Shown: positions 46,831-60,624, numbered from the stretch's first letter. The stretch: 64,000 nt of DNA from Trichobilharzia szidati (GCA_944472155.2 OX235279.1:115994110-116058109), one strand, 5' to 3'. The notes: a model not told the origin generated them from the sequence alone. Translations and numbers: made by a program.

Positions 46831-49037
46831 TGAATACTCAGGTACACTAAATTTTCATTAATATATCGATTCTTTTGTTCTTGCTAATTATATTATCTCT
46901 GAAACTTCCCTCTACGTTCACATGTAGTTTTAGATGCATGGCAACCTCGACTGCTGCACTCCTGTGCAAAGTCTACAGCTCCGTCATTAAGACTCACACA
47001 TTCACCTGACTTGAGCTTAATCCCGCATGCAAAAAATATTCCAATGAGACCTGAATGCAGGCTTATTTGAATGCATTGTGTCTCCTACATTTAGTACCCA
47101 GGTTTCAGTATCAGGAAAGACATTATATTGTTATTAAGTTCTCTTGTCATTTATTTGACAGTGCGGTTTTGTGCTCTTAAGTGCGCCAAAATAACAGAAA
47201 GTTTGGGTTGTAGAAGTCTTAAAGACAACGAAGCGCGAAATGCACCACAAGATTAGGTTATTGCCGGACATTTATTTCACAGCCTTTTTTGTAGTCATCA
47301 GTACATCTTCCTAAATTTAATCATTATGTATATAGACCTTCAGCTGATACATCTCCATCATAGGCAAGTTTAAATGCACAGTATTCGTGTAGTGCGTAAA
47401 AGCGTCTTTCACGAATTTAAAAGCTCATCACAAGAGTACACATTTTATTGGAAACAATCACACCAAAATGGCTTAAGTATATAACGTTTTAGGGTTTGAA
47501 CACAACCATAATCTTCATTATTACATAGTGCACCTTCTTCAAAGCATCTGATTGATATATTAGTGACCAGCTGTGTGCTCCGAGTTTATGAATGCCTCAT
47601 AATTGGCTATTTCTGATCTTTTCATAATCTCGTTTAATTGATAGATCTGTTTACAAATAAATGAAGCAAAGTGCCATGAAAAAATTAAAGAAACGTAAAG
47701 GTGACTTATAGTAGAATTCATGTGTGACAAGACATCTTAATTTGATTTTTGAATGACAAAATCTTTTCGGAAGAAATTTAAAAACAGGATACCTTTCTGA
47801 ATAACGTATTTTTCAGTTGATTAATTGGAAGTTTCATGGGGCCCAATAGACTAGTTACTGGTGGGAGTTTGGAACGAATATAAACGATCTGTTTGACATC
47901 TGTCAAATTCTTTCATCTTTGGCACATGTACGCTTTTTCATAATGCTCACTGTTTTGCTCTGTCTCACTTTACAGCTGTGAGGTCTGACTGCTGAATGTG
48001 GGGGAAGTAGACAAATTATCGGTTTTTGATCATTGATTGATTGCTTCAGTTGCTAATGTTCCATTTATGTCTATTAGTTGTCTCTGTTTGACTTGCAAGT
48101 GCTGTTATTACTTAAAGTGAAGGAGCCAAAATCGCATTATTTGACTAGGTTTTAATTAACAGTAATATAGTCCAGAGACATTATCTTTTCATTGAATAGA
48201 ATAAATTAATTTTTGACATTACATGTGCTCCTTCAATGGGCACTGGCTCTACTTATTTAGTAGCGGCTAGAACTTGAGTTTAGAATGTGCTTTGGTATTA
48301 ATTAAAACTCATTAATTGGGCAAGTGATGAATGATTATGCTTCATCTAAAACTCATTGATTAAGTATAAAATTCAACTCCATATCAGAATATCCGTGCAA
48401 CTAATCCAAGTGTTGTAAGTGATAGAATAATTTGGTTCAATAAAATCAATCAGTGGGGGAATTAGAAATAAAGACAACTGATTAATTTTTTCATTTGCAT
48501 ACCTATGTCATTAAAAGAAATTAATACTTTTGTTGCAAAATGATAAGCCTAAAATTAAAACTTAGTTTTGCCTACTTCTACAGGGTAAAAAAAGTTTTCA
48601 TCTCTACACACAATATAAAGAAAACAAAATGTATGAAAATGAGAATAATATTTTGATCACAACAGCTACTACACAAACTAACCATAAAATGAAATTTTGT
48701 AAAGTTGAGATTGAATCAGTGAATGATTTCGTAGTTTGAATGTGATAATACCGTTGCCCTTATGGAAAATGTAGCTTCCCGTTGAATCTCGATCATCATA
48801 TTCAAAAGTTAAGTAGATGTGAAATATGAAGCAAGACTAAGATTGAAATCGAGAGATAAAATTACGAGATCTATAGCATGTATTCTAGTGTACTGTGGTC
48901 AACGTCTTTCTAAGATTCCACCTATCTACCTACCCATTTGAAAGACTAAATGAAGTCAAAGTATCTTTACTTTTCTTCAAAAGAAAGAAAATATTAATGA
49001 GAATTATTTGGGTTTTATAAAAACAACCTCTACTTAC
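46831..49037. other. No feature recognised
   Basis: AT-rich with a few short direct echoes but no supported exon or named repeat. Confidence 0.35.
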
Positions 49038-49121
49038 AATAGATCTTTGCTTAGCAAAAAGCTCCCTTTCCTCATCATTATTTAGAAATTCACTTTTGTG
49101 TGGCATATTCGAAAGAACAGC
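49038..49121 (-). CDS. Probable exon of an unidentified minus-strand gene
   Basis: A strong polypyrimidine acceptor (a run of T then TAG) and the donor ATT|GTAAGT bound 84 bases, exactly 28 codons, open in one frame. The product includes NMPHKSEFLNNDEERELF and AKQRSI, charged and probably helical. Phase is 0 in and 0 out, matching the exon upstream at 62617-62696 and the exon downstream at 8145-8440. Product not recognised. The style vaguely resembles coiled-coil centrosomal proteins, but this is a guess. Confidence 0.6.
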
Positions 49122-50148
49122 CTAAAAAAAAAAAGCAGAGAGAAATAATCCTTGTAAAATTCATGTTTAGTACATGTCACTTAGGATTTTAACGTCAACG
49201 TAATACGGGCCTTTGAATTCAGTCCTTCGTAGATGAAATTCAATTTTTTCTGCGATAAATATGTTTAACATGGTTACTATTTCACTTCACTAATCTTTAA
49301 CTAAACGCATAACAAACTGCATACTGATCCCCGTGATTTTTGAATGCTTAAAGTGGCTCATTGATTGGGTAACGTAAAATGAAAGTATGATTCACCGTTT
49401 ACATTTTTAAAAGGTTTTCGACTTTCAATGTGCAAACAGATGATTAAAGGCATTACAAATAAATATATCACGTAGCGAAATCCACCAGTAGATCCCTGAC
49501 AATTTTGAGAGCTTGATGGATGTATAAGTTTCCATACACCATTCTATGCTTTAGGCGATCAGATGTGACTAGAAATATTAACTGTAAAACTCATTTATTT
49601 CACCTGCTTATGAATCCGATTTTAATTTATCAGATTCGATTAGTTTCCTCAAGTTCTCAGATATGTTTCCATCGATAAAGTCAAACACCTCCCTCAGGTT
49701 ATGAAATATAGTAGGCGTAGGTCATTGGAGAGCTTTGACATAGGTTTAAAACTTCAGTGTTGTGGTAGAAGGTAATTTCATATTTGATAAGTAATATTTG
49801 ATTTAACGCACTAACTGTGTGCTAAACCAAACAAACTTATCTAACATTCAAAAGTATATCTGTGCTCCACAAAGGACTAAACCAGGAAAATAAGCAATCT
49901 AAACACCTCATCGATCTATCAGGTTTGTTTTTGCCGATCCCTTGTTAGGTTTAAATTGCTCGTGAAACCTAGTATCTTAGATACTCCATTAGTTAGGCAG
50001 GTCCTGCAAAGATTAATTCAAGAAGATTTGTGCCCATTATCGTGAAGTTCAATGATTACTGATACAGACAAGCCTACAACAAATACATTGAACTCTAATG
50101 ACTCCTAGTACTATTAGTTCTCCAAGTTGGTGATTTCTTATCAGGGTC

Positions 50149-50660
50149 TGGAAAACAAGACAAACCTTCATTGAGCTGAAATCACTTTGGAAATCTACTG
50201 CAATCAACATAAACAACAAGATCCAGATTTCCAACACCAACATCAAATCAATTCTGGCACATCATGAAAGGCATTTCGAACAGGCTTCCACCTTTCATCA
50301 ACAGCTGACTTTGGCAACTCCATACTGAAGATCATATGACCAGGGAGAATTAGTGACTAGAAACTGTGAGAACGAAGCAAGCAGGATGCCACTGCCCAAT
50401 AAATATGCTGAAAGGGATGGAGATGGATCGGACACGTACTGAGAAGACCGTTGAGTGACATCCCGCTCCAGGTCACCGCTCAAGTGAAACCCGAATGAGC
50501 TCGGCGTCCAAGGATGACACGGAGGAATCCTGTCGAGAGGAGAAGAGAGCCTGTGGGCAATCGTAGGGCCAGATACAGAGGAAGTGGAGAACAGGACAGA
50601 ATGGAGATGTGCTACTGAAGCCCTATGTTTTACTTGGAACCCAAAGGATTAGCACTAATA
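50149..50660 (+). mobile_element. LINE 3' end (RTE-like), TAA tail
   Basis: In shifting frames shows the RTE-type C-terminal segment (KGWRWIGHVLRRPLSDIPLQ-like, starting near 50410) and ends GAAGCCCTATGTTTTACTTG then a TAATAATAATA tail. About 305 bases are almost identical to 59704-60005. Confidence 0.7.
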
Positions 50661-51070
50661 ATAATATAATCCGTAAATAATTCTCGAGTCAAACTGTCAG
50701 ATATTGCTGCTTTTACTTTTGTCAAGTCTGAGTCAATCTCTGTAACCTCTCCTAGAGTTTGAGGATGGATATGTACATCACGTTTGAATAGGATGGTGGG
50801 CTGCTGTAGTACAGTTGACTGTAATCTGAATCGTTTGCCAAAGTCTTATTTCCAGCCTCTGACCATACATCTTGAGACTTTATCAAGGTACCGTCTTTTC
50901 CGTGAACTTTCATGTTTACTATGATTTCTCGATCATCTTTCTCCTCAATAAGTCCAAGTAATTGATAGGCAATAATTGGTTGTATTGATTTCATCTCTAC
51001 CTCGTCTCATTTTATCGTCCACAGCTTTTCACAGTTATTAAGATTTTTAACTAATTTACCCATAAGCAGA
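50640..51070 (-). pseudogene. Unidentified decayed coding stretch
   Basis: The minus strand reads MGKLVKNLNNCEKLWTIK, a stop, DEVEMKSIQPIIAYQLLGLI, EEKDDREIIVNMKVHGKDG, TLIKSQDVWSEAGNKTLA. After a one-base frameshift near 50830 it continues STVLQQPTILFKRDVHIHP, then GEVTEIDSDLTKVKAAI. Residue composition looks like a real globular protein with one stop and one frameshift. No splice sites bound it. A retropseudogene or part of an unfamiliar mobile element are both possible. Confidence 0.45.
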
Positions 51071-52019
51071 TTTCGTTGCTATTCGTAAGTCAAACCAGGA
51101 AGAATATGTATCTGTATATCAGATGAAATTATAGATTTTTACTGGATTTTACCAAAACTTCACATGTTATAATTTGCCTTGCTAATGCGTATGAAAACAC
51201 GAAATCCAATTCAGACAAGGTTTCTTGCCGATACATTCATAACATTTAGCTACAAAATTTACTGGCTTCTAAAGTGTGTTATTCAATACACATTTTATTT
51301 ATTATTGGATAGAAATCAATGAATGGATAGAAAAAATGCACAACACTGAGTACTGTTACTTTTTAAAGACTTCACTGTTGTAATTATCTGTCACTTTAAT
51401 AATCAGTCATTCCCGTATTGACAGACAGCCTTGAACACAGACACTTGACACAGACAAAATAAAAAGTGCACTGATTTTCTTTATTCCTCTAAATGCAACC
51501 ATCACTTAATCCACATTCTTATTATGTATTCCAGACAAATTATAATTATCCAATGTTCAGTTGGTGTTTCTGGAGACAAAAACTTACTTAGACGAGAATT
51601 TGTTTCTTAAGATTTCATTTTTAATGATACATAAATATATTTAATGCTTATATTTAAATTTAATACTGTGAAATTTCAATATGATTTAGAGAAATGTAAT
51701 ATCTGAAGGGTATCAGTTGGTAGATTGATGTAGGAAATATTTGAAAAAGCCTACTGAACAAAAAGGGGCAAATGGAAGTGAAAACCAAGAAAAACTGAAT
51801 ATGTAATATACCGGATGATGAATTATAACTGTGATGATCAGTATTCGAACAGTAAATTTGCTTGATTACAGGAGAGGGAAATATAAGAAAACGGTAATCT
51901 ACAACAACAAAATAAAACAATTCTCTTCTGAAAATTTCTGAGAGTAAGTCAGTTATATACATGTCAATGTGTTAGATGTAAAAAGTCAGTCGTTAAGAAA
52001 TCTATAATCACTATCACTG

Positions 52020-52690
52020 GAACTAAAAAAACAAAGGATGTGATTGATGAAGAACTGAGTAATCTCCGAAGAACCCTGGTGGAAAACGGTTTTCCGCCTA
52101 GGTTCATAGACAAGAATCTCAAATCAAAGACTTCCGAACAAGTCCAATCCGTCCCGAAGAAGATACTTCTGCTTGAACTAGAATTCAAATGTGAAACTGA
52201 AGCAGAAATCCTTCGTAAACGCCTCTGCAAATCTTTGAGGAAAACATACTTCGCTGCAAGCCTACGACTGACGTTTTCCTGCAAGAAACCGTTCACCGGA
52301 GAACACGAAAGACAAGCTGTCGCATTGGGCCACTTCAACGTGCATATACCAATTTACTTGCTCGTGCGGAGCTGAGTACATCAGCCGTACCATGCGCCAA
52401 CTTGAAAAACGCGCTCGTGAACACTATCCAGTCTGGCTAGTAAAAGGAGAACGAAAACGTGTATATAGTTCAGTGACAGAACATCTGGTCAATTCAGGAC
52501 ATTCCGCGCCATTCGAAAAATCCTTCAAAATCAAATACAGGATTCGATAACACCTATCATAAGGAATAAAATCAAGACATCTGGGCATAGCCGAGGCATT
52601 AGCCATCCAAAAGCCTAAACCCACGCTATGTATCCCAAAGAAATAGGTCCAACCCTTGTACCTGGCATGGCCATCATAAACAGGTAATTC
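52020..52690 (+). mobile_element. Penelope-like element: RT linker and GIY-YIG
   Basis: 52040-52375 encodes RRTLVENGFPPRFIDKNLK, ..., KTYFAASLRLTFSCKKPF. After a frameshift the GIY-YIG part follows (SCGAEYISRTMRQLEKRARE, HYPVWLVKGERK, VTEHLVNSGH), then AEALAIQKPKPTLC. Same family as 895-1295, about 80 per cent alike by eye. Confidence 0.8.
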
Positions 52691-53813
52691 TTTTAATAGC
52701 GACTACCCCACTGCCTTTCTTATCCAAACTTCCTATATATTCATGCTATTTACATTACCATATTTTCATATCCGAACTTCCTGTCTATTTTATCATTTTA
52801 TTATTTCTACATATTCAATCCCTAATTGCGTGAACAATTTTTCGTCACATTAGTTATGATCCCACTATATTTTTTATTATTCCCTATGAACAAAGAGGAA
52901 CCTCAAGTTATTTTGAGGATTTAGACCTACATGGCTGGAAACAAACACAATTTCTTATTATTGTAGTGCCCAAGTCATGACTAAACTTATGCCATGTTAG
53001 AGATCTATTCATTGGCGCTTGTGACTAGACATTTGCATCAGATATCTTACTATGTTTTATCACTATAGACTTGATCTATGAATGCATCTTGCTTTCAGAC
53101 TGCTTCATCAGCATGCAGTGAAAGGTTTCTTTGATGTATAGTTTCTGAAAACTGTTCGTAAATGATTTAAGTATTTGACAAATGTTTAATAAATCAGTTA
53201 TGACTAGTGAAAAAGGTCAAATTCAAGGCAGTTTATGATTGAGTTTCATATGGTGAATAAGGAAATATTAGTTTTATAATTTTTGAAGGCTTAAGGAATG
53301 AAGGGTGACAGCGGTTACGCAAGATACGATGTATACAAACATCAGTGCTTATTCTGTAACTTCCAAAGTACGTGTTCTACTGAGACCAGAGATAAAACAA
53401 CAGATTGACCATTGAAAATATGAGATACACTTCGGAGTCGGAAATGTTGAATGATGACGGTTGTTTAACTAGCTGGGGTTTGTGCAGGAACGACTGAATG
53501 TGCCCGGGCAGTGTGCCAAATGGCTTGGGTGCCTGACAACATACCTTCAGCTTAACAGGCCGACTTAAATAATGAAGGTCAGTATCCACTGTTAAATGAA
53601 GAATGTTTTAGACTAATAATCTTGGGGAATTATTTACTGCTACAGTTGACGCCCACTTAATTGGGTTTTGAGGATCGTAAGATGATAAAAGCTAAAATTG
53701 TTTACGCTTATAAATGGAATTTGGTCAGTGATATATACTTATGATGACTATTACGCATTTAAGAATTACACAATTACTGACAATATGGTGCCGGGTGAAT
53801 TAATATAAACTGT

Positions 53814-53849
53814 GTTTAACTGTGTTTACTAAAGTAAACACAGTTAAAC
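53814..53849. repeat. Perfect palindrome, 17-base arms
   Basis: GTTTAACTGTGTTTACT, two bases, then its exact reverse complement. It contains no T run that would suggest a terminator. Confidence 0.97.
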
Positions 53850-54664
53850 GGAAAAAAGTAAATTTCATTTATTTGTAGGGCAAATGACAGTTGATTGTAG
53901 CTACTTGGAAAGCACTGAATTCCTGGTATAACTGGATGTTAAAGACTTTTATTCATGAATTGTAGAGAAAATTAGTATTGATAATAATTACCTCTTAACA
54001 CTTCCTGAACTTCTTTTTACCATTTGTTTATCCGTTAATCTTCACTCAGTTTTTTCTTGTTCGCTGTAGAACCCTTTAATGACTTCTGTTTCCCAGTCTC
54101 TGTGTGTTTGAGAATTGTGACAACTCCAAGTGAAGCATATTGTGCTTGTTTGTCTGTTTACCTACGGAGCTATTCAGGCATCAAACACTTTTATTTATCT
54201 GGCTGGTTCTTAACATAACTTAATCTGCATTATCTGACTCAATGCGACTTGGCCTCCTTTTGGTCGTATTTATAGAAAACAATTTGTATTAGTCAAAGAT
54301 GTTGACAAGGCATTCTAAGTGACACTTAGGAAATGCTTAGAATACAGTCTTTACTTTGAAAAACTAAGGTTTTTACTTTAGAATTGGTCTGTGGTGATAT
54401 CTCGTCTGACAAGACTTCACTTGTTTGGAAGAAGAAACGGTTTTGACAACTTTGCGATAAATATGATCACTGCATAGGTGCACAAAGTTTTACGTAGTTT
54501 TAACCATCATATGACATTAAGGCATACATCTGAATTATAAATGAGTAGTGCAGAGGTTAAGCATGGAGTTTTAGGTAATGCAAGGTAAGTCATTCGCTGA
54601 ACTTGCGAACCCTAGTTCAATGACGTAGTTGGAGCATATACTGTATGTGTTTGTCTGTCTGTCT

Positions 54665-56165
54665 GTCTGGATTCAACATAGAACTTGGCACCGAAGTGCA
54701 GCAGTTCGAGTTGCCACGTTCCAAATAGCACACAAAGGTAGACAGGAAAATGAGTGAAGAGAATCAATAGAATTTAGATAAGTAAGAGTGAAACAGAATG
54801 AGTAATGGTAGAAAGGAATATGAAGGTTAAAGAGACTGAATACATCTGCGTAAGCCATTGACAACGATTTTGAGCCATGTCACCTATTGTCTCCAGCCAT
54901 TGATTCTTAGAGTCCCGAGGGCCCCAACCCGGAAGTCTGCATCTCCCTACCTGACTCAGTTTAACTGTCAGGGATTTCATGGATTGATGCCATGTTTTTG
55001 TTTGGCCACCACTTACTCTTTTCCAACCTGCACCTATATCAGCTAGTAATGCCCGTCGGGGGAGACGATGGTTAGGCATGAGCAGCACGTGGCCTAACCA
55101 TCTCAATCTATGTAACTTCATAGCCTCTTCGATTGATTTTCCCTCTTTGCCCAACACTCTACGCCTAACGTCAACATTACTTACCTTATTATACCACCTA
55201 ACGCGAGAAAGAGATCGTAAACATCTGTGGTCAAAAGCAGACAATCTCTTCATGTCTTCCGCCCTCAATGGCCACGTCTCACCGCCATAGAGAAGGACGG
55301 AGCGAACTGCTGAGCAGTATACACGTCCCTTGGTTGATAGCCGGATGTCACGCCTACGCCAGAGACGGTGTAAGTTAGCGAAAGCAGCCCGAGCTTTCTG
55401 GATCCGTGCTGTGATTTCGTCACCAATCAATCCGTTGGTGCTGATACAACTTCCTAAATAGGTGAAGTGGTCAACATGTTCTATCACTTCACTCCCTATC
55501 ACTAAGCTAGGAGTTGACGTAGTCCAGTCATTCCTGTAGCAGCATCTTACATTTCACAGGGGCGAATCGCATGCCAAACATACGAAGATTGCTGCTCAAG
55601 GTGTTCAGAAGACTCTGCATTTTGTCAGCGTCCTCCCCTAACAGGACTATGTCGTCTGCGTATTCTAAGTCTATAAGACTATTCCCTGGTAACAAGTCGA
55701 TTCCTAAGTCGTTAATTTCAGTTAAGGATACTTCCATTAGCATATCTATGATGAAGTTAAACAGAAAAGGGGAAAGTGGACATCCCTGACGGACACCACT
55801 GGTTGTTATCAATTCAGATGACAATTCCCCATAAGCCCTTACACAGCTACGTGAGTTTGAGTAGAGTGCCTTGATTAGTGCAATATACTTTCTTGGCACT
55901 CCCTTCACAGTCAAACATTGCCATAGTACCTCTCGATCCACGGAGTCGAAGGCCGCCTTCAAGTCAAGAAATATGGCAATTGTTGGACGCCTAAAAGTGT
56001 GCCTATGTTCTAGGATCTGTCGGAGAGTGAAGATATGATCTATACACCCTCTACCTGGCCTAAAGCCCGCTTGATTTTCCCTCGTTTGTTCCTCCCGAGT
56101 TCGGCTTAGTCTGTTCATGATTAGTGAGCCTAGGATTTTAGAGACCGACCGAAAGCTGCTACCTC
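54665..56165 (-). mobile_element. RTE LINE, 3' part (RT to tail)
   Basis: The best RTE copy in the window. The RT frame (56226-55528) keeps FRPGRGCIDHIFTLRQI, FLDLKAAFDSVDREVLW, GVRQGCPLSPFLFNFIIDML and YADDIVLL. A frameshift near 55525 (in KCKMLLQ..) leads into 55502-54774 with FTYLGSCIS, LLYGGETWPLR and the C-terminal GDMAQNRCQW. The 3' end AAGTTCTATGTTGAATCC has a CAGA tail (54652-54668 on +). The 5' half is inverted; see the next entry. Confidence 0.88.
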
Positions 56166-56790
56166 CCGACCGAAAGCTGCTACCTTGACGTGGTGGTCGG
56201 GCTTGAACACCGCAATGACCCAACAAGCTATACTGGCTGGAACTTATGTTCCTGCAGGTCCTACCATGCCAGAAAGGTTGTTTGGATAGCAGTTAGACAA
56301 AAAGCAGTTACCCAACCCAATGCTATGACTCAAAGTAAATCACAAAATATCATGCCGGATCGGTCGGGGCCCGGATTAACAACGACCGCGCTTTCTGCTG
56401 TCGTGTCACAGGGCAGAAGTGATAAATACGCTACTGAGACACACCAAATAAAAAACAACAAACAAAAACAGGCCGTTTGTGACCGGCCTCAAGTAGTTGT
56501 CCCTTGGGCTCTGCGGTCACGCAACCGACTTCCACGGTGTGGGCAGCCGGAAAGTAACAATCGCCCTCACAACCCGAAGAGCACGCGAAACCTCTCTATT
56601 CCTCACTCACCTTTGTCTTCATCTTCATCTCTATTATCTTACCTTCCTTCTACTAATGCAACTCCTCTACTTAATGGCTCTTCACTTCCTCTTCACTCTG
56701 TATGTGTTTGTGCTTATCCTTGGGTTCCAGATGCTGTGTTACTCACGAAAATAGGAAGGAGTATTCAGACCAAGAGTCGGAACTAAACTC
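56166..56790 (+). mobile_element. RTE LINE 5' part, inverted relative to its RT
   Basis: Starts AAGCTGCTACCTTGACG, as does the + copy at 44340, then encodes VVVPWALRSRNRLPRCGQPE and SNNRPHNPKSTRN, matching SNNRSHTPKST near 44835-44865. It faces away from the RT part, with a directly repeated CCGACCGAAAGCTGCTACC at the junction (about 56146-56185). Confidence 0.75.
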
Positions 56791-58525
56791 TAGTGTTATC
56801 TGTGATGTGATTCATGAAATATGTCGTTTTACTGAGGTCTTCGGGGCAACGAAAACGCAGGGTTAGCAAGTCTGCACAATGCGATTTATTCGTCTCATTT
56901 AAAAGGTGAACTGTGGTAGTGGAGAATACTCGTGTCTGATTGGGTTGAATTCTTCTGTTAAGTGAATCTTCGGCTGACATTTATAAAATTCAGAAAGTTT
57001 TGCGGTTTTATAAAATTTCAATGGTTACCACTAAAATTATAACTTTAATTTACTTATTTTTTCCCTAGTAAGAAAATCCATAACTAAAAGTGCAAAATAT
57101 ATTAATTAATAGTTATTTCTTATAATCGCTTAAACGATTATTTAATAGGCATAATTTGTTTATAGTAGGTCTGGTATAAATGTATGAACTATTATTATTT
57201 TTTAAATGGATATGAACCTTTTTGGTCTGTCTGCTCGCATAGCATTCAGCTATGATGACTTACGATACAGAGCGGGGTTAGGAGATTATATTTGTCAAGC
57301 GTAACATGATCAAGTGCAACTTGACAGTCAACTTTTTCAATTATATGACTACAATACATGAATAATATGTGCCTTCTTTACGGTAAAGGCATCTCAATTT
57401 ACTATTATTTTCAGCATTACTTGCCTTTAACCATGTTCGCATTTTAGCTTTATTCACTATGCTGGTAAAATATGTGAAAACGCTTACCTGACATCCTACG
57501 AAATAATCATAAGTTGAAATAAAAACCGAATGCTTTTTAAAAAAATGATCAGAGGCTAATTACTTCACTGGTTTCCAAATAGTCAAGAATGAATGATACC
57601 AATTTAATAATTTTCACATTTGATAAAATTTATTCATGATTGGCGGTGATACTTTTCGCATTACTTTTACTCATTGACAAGCAATACTCTTGGAAAGGCC
57701 GTCTCCAAAATCTTAGATTATAAAAGTTAAATCTATTGATGAATCAGTTAGTTTAGATGTCTGTATCTTGAACTACTGTAAACGGTCACTTTTATAAAGA
57801 AATGAATACAGAACGTTGTATAGGAAAGGATCAATTCGTGTCGCTAAAAGTTGAGAGTCTGCAGACGTAGGCAAATATCAGTAAAAACAAAAAGGAGTAG
57901 CAGTACAAATGCGTAAAACTGAGTGCATAAGTCCTGGATTTGCAAGATAAGGAGGGAATAGACTCAATGACTATAACGTTACATTTTCATCCATATCACA
58001 AAGAAAACGCCTATTTTTTTCCCAGAAATCTGGTCGTTTTTATTCTTATCGCAATATGAATTTTCTATCTACATATTTTGAATTTTCAAACACTCTTGAT
58101 AACTCTCTATTCATCAGGTCACTTTATTTGTAGATGGTCAGTGTGGGAAATTCTTTCTGTTACTTCCAGATTTCTGCAGTTAATTGAGTACAGAATAGAT
58201 TTTCTCAGATTATCATTTTACGCTTCTTTTACAGACTCGACTGTTTTAGTGATAGCTGACATCATCAACTAACTAAGACCAAGAAGTATTGAAGTAGTTT
58301 TTCATTCTAGTTTAATACTGTCTAGTAATATGCGCACCGAAATGAACTCATGACTCCAAGATTAAAATGTACATTTCCTTCATAACTTTCGACAAATTAG
58401 TACCCGATTAAGTTTAGCAGCTTAAAGTGAAAAGTGGAAGCAGTCATTTTACATTCGATTAATACTAAGAAGACTGCATAATTGGTATCCATGCAGTGGA
58501 TTAACGCTGAAGCACTGAAACGAAT
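56791..58525. other. No feature recognised
   Basis: AT-rich, no exon or named repeat supported. Confidence 0.35.
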
Positions 58526-58640
58526 TTTCAGAGTGGGACTTGGCATAAAAGTGCAGCAGTTTAAGTTGTCACACTTCATATCAATACACGTAAAGGTAGG
58601 TAGGAAAAGAGATAAAAGAAATACTAAGAGCTAATAACGA
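58525..58640 (-). mobile_element. RTE LINE 3' end remnant
   Basis: + strand GGGACTTGGCATAAAAGTGC and AGCAGTTTAAGTTGTCACAC parallel ACTTGGCACCGAAGTGCAGC and AGTTCGAGTTGCCACG of the other copies. Confidence 0.55.
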
Positions 58641-59689
58641 GCCGAAATTTTCGGAAGAAAGGACAATTACGCAAGGAATAATAAGAATTTAATGGATCCA
58701 AGAGATCAAAAGGAGTAAATGGGATCGTTTTGTCTGAACTGAAGGAATGAAAATTTGGGCGTAAGATGTTTTCAGTGACTCTGTACACTATGTGGACACT
58801 TCTCAGACAACCTACCTTTATTTAAAAAGTTCAAGCCACTAATAAAAGGATTCATAGATTAATGTCATTTTGGTCTAGTCATTCATAGCCCTTTGCAAAC
58901 TGATATCTGTTCAGCTCAGTTTATTGTTCCAGGAGATTGAGAGATTGAAATTTCGCTTAAAGTTGAACGAGCACTGTTTACTAGATACTGATATTATTAA
59001 AAATTACTTCTGAAAACCTAATATTTATATATGCTGTTATCAGTGTATTTTAGCATAATTTTCAACTTTAAAGTTGATAATACTTTAGAACTTTCACAAA
59101 TATTTGTGAGTGTATTAAGATTGTTTGGTATAGAATATGCTAAATAACTTATCGGTAAGAATTAAAGAATAAAGTGCTTTAATAGTGTTCAGTGGGTGTT
59201 GACTACTGAGGACCTCAATATTCAGTATTTATTGAAATCTATTCATTACTTATGTCGTGGTCAGTTGGCTACAGAATACTACACAGCGTACATTTCACTT
59301 CGTCCTAGATGTTAGGAGTCTGTCTGACAGGAGACAGCAAAATTTTCTCAGGTTCGTCTTAAAATGAAAAGATATGTTTCTGAATCCACTAATAAACAAT
59401 GACATTAATGAAGATAAAATGAATTTCCTCAAAGTTGATAAATGTCAGCAAGTGCAAAATTGTGCCTATTTAGTTACTACGTTTAAAATAAAATTTTGTC
59501 CATATGCAATAAGTAGAGAGTCCTACAAAGAGTGGGTCTTCTTAGCCGAAGTTTCAATCAATTACGCGAGCATATAGCGCTACATCCGTAAATAAAAGTT
59601 AGAAATTTTCCACCTTTCACCTCCTCCACTAAACTTGGCAGTACCGTTTCAACTATAGGCATCACTGATGAGGATATCAAGGGCAGGAT

Positions 59690-60185
59690 CTGAAAAGCCT
59701 AACAAACCTTCATTGAGCTGAAATCACTTTGGAAATCTACTGCAATCAACATAAACAACAAGATCCAGATTTCCAACACCAACATCAAATCAATTCTGGC
59801 ACATCATGAAAGGCATTTCGAACAGGCTTCCACCTTTCATCAACAGCTGACTTTGGCAGCTCCATACTGAAGATCATATGACCAGGGAGAATTAGTGACT
59901 AGAAACTGTGAGAACGAAGCAAGCAGGATGCCACTGCCCAATAAATATGCTGAAAGGGATGGAGATGGATCGGACACGCACTGAGAAGACCGTTGAGTGA
60001 CATCGCGAGTCAGGTCCTAGACTAGAACCGGAGTAGGAAACAACAAGTTGGATGTGGATAGAAGAGTGATATGGAGGAAACTATGTGAGGAGGTGATGAA
60101 GACTTATAGTCAGTCATGGAGCAGACTGAAATTGAAGTAGAGATATGTTGTATAAGGCCTATGTTCCACTCAAAACCAAGATAAT
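59690..60185 (+). mobile_element. LINE 3' end (RTE-like), second copy
   Basis: 59704-60005 is about 99 per cent identical by eye to 50162-50463. After that it is related only distantly and ends AAGGCCTATGTTCCACTC. Confidence 0.7.
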
Positions 60186-60624
60186 AGTCTGAAAAAAGCA
60201 ATGTGGTAAGTGTAACTATTAAACAGGAGAATTACTGATAAGTGATTAAGTGAATGAACATTTTGTTAAATCGGCACATAGCATACTAATACACCCGACG
60301 TTTATTTCATCCTTTATCATTTTAAATGCAGCAGAAAAACAGTCCAACGCGTTTCATCTCAACAACAATTCCACGTGGGGATGTATTTCTGCATCAACCA
60401 TTTTGGCTGTCATTTTAAATTATGCATCATAAATATTCTGGAGTAGTTTGTCTTCATAGGTAACACATACTGACACTCAGAAAATACGTCAAGTCTTTCG
60501 CAAGTTTGAAAGATAGAAGTGGAGAGGGAGCTAAACATCAAAATTAATTTATTGTCTTCAGCTCATCCCCACTGATTGGTTGAAGCCGACCGGTGATTAA
60601 CCAGATCTGGTGCTTTCTTTTTTA

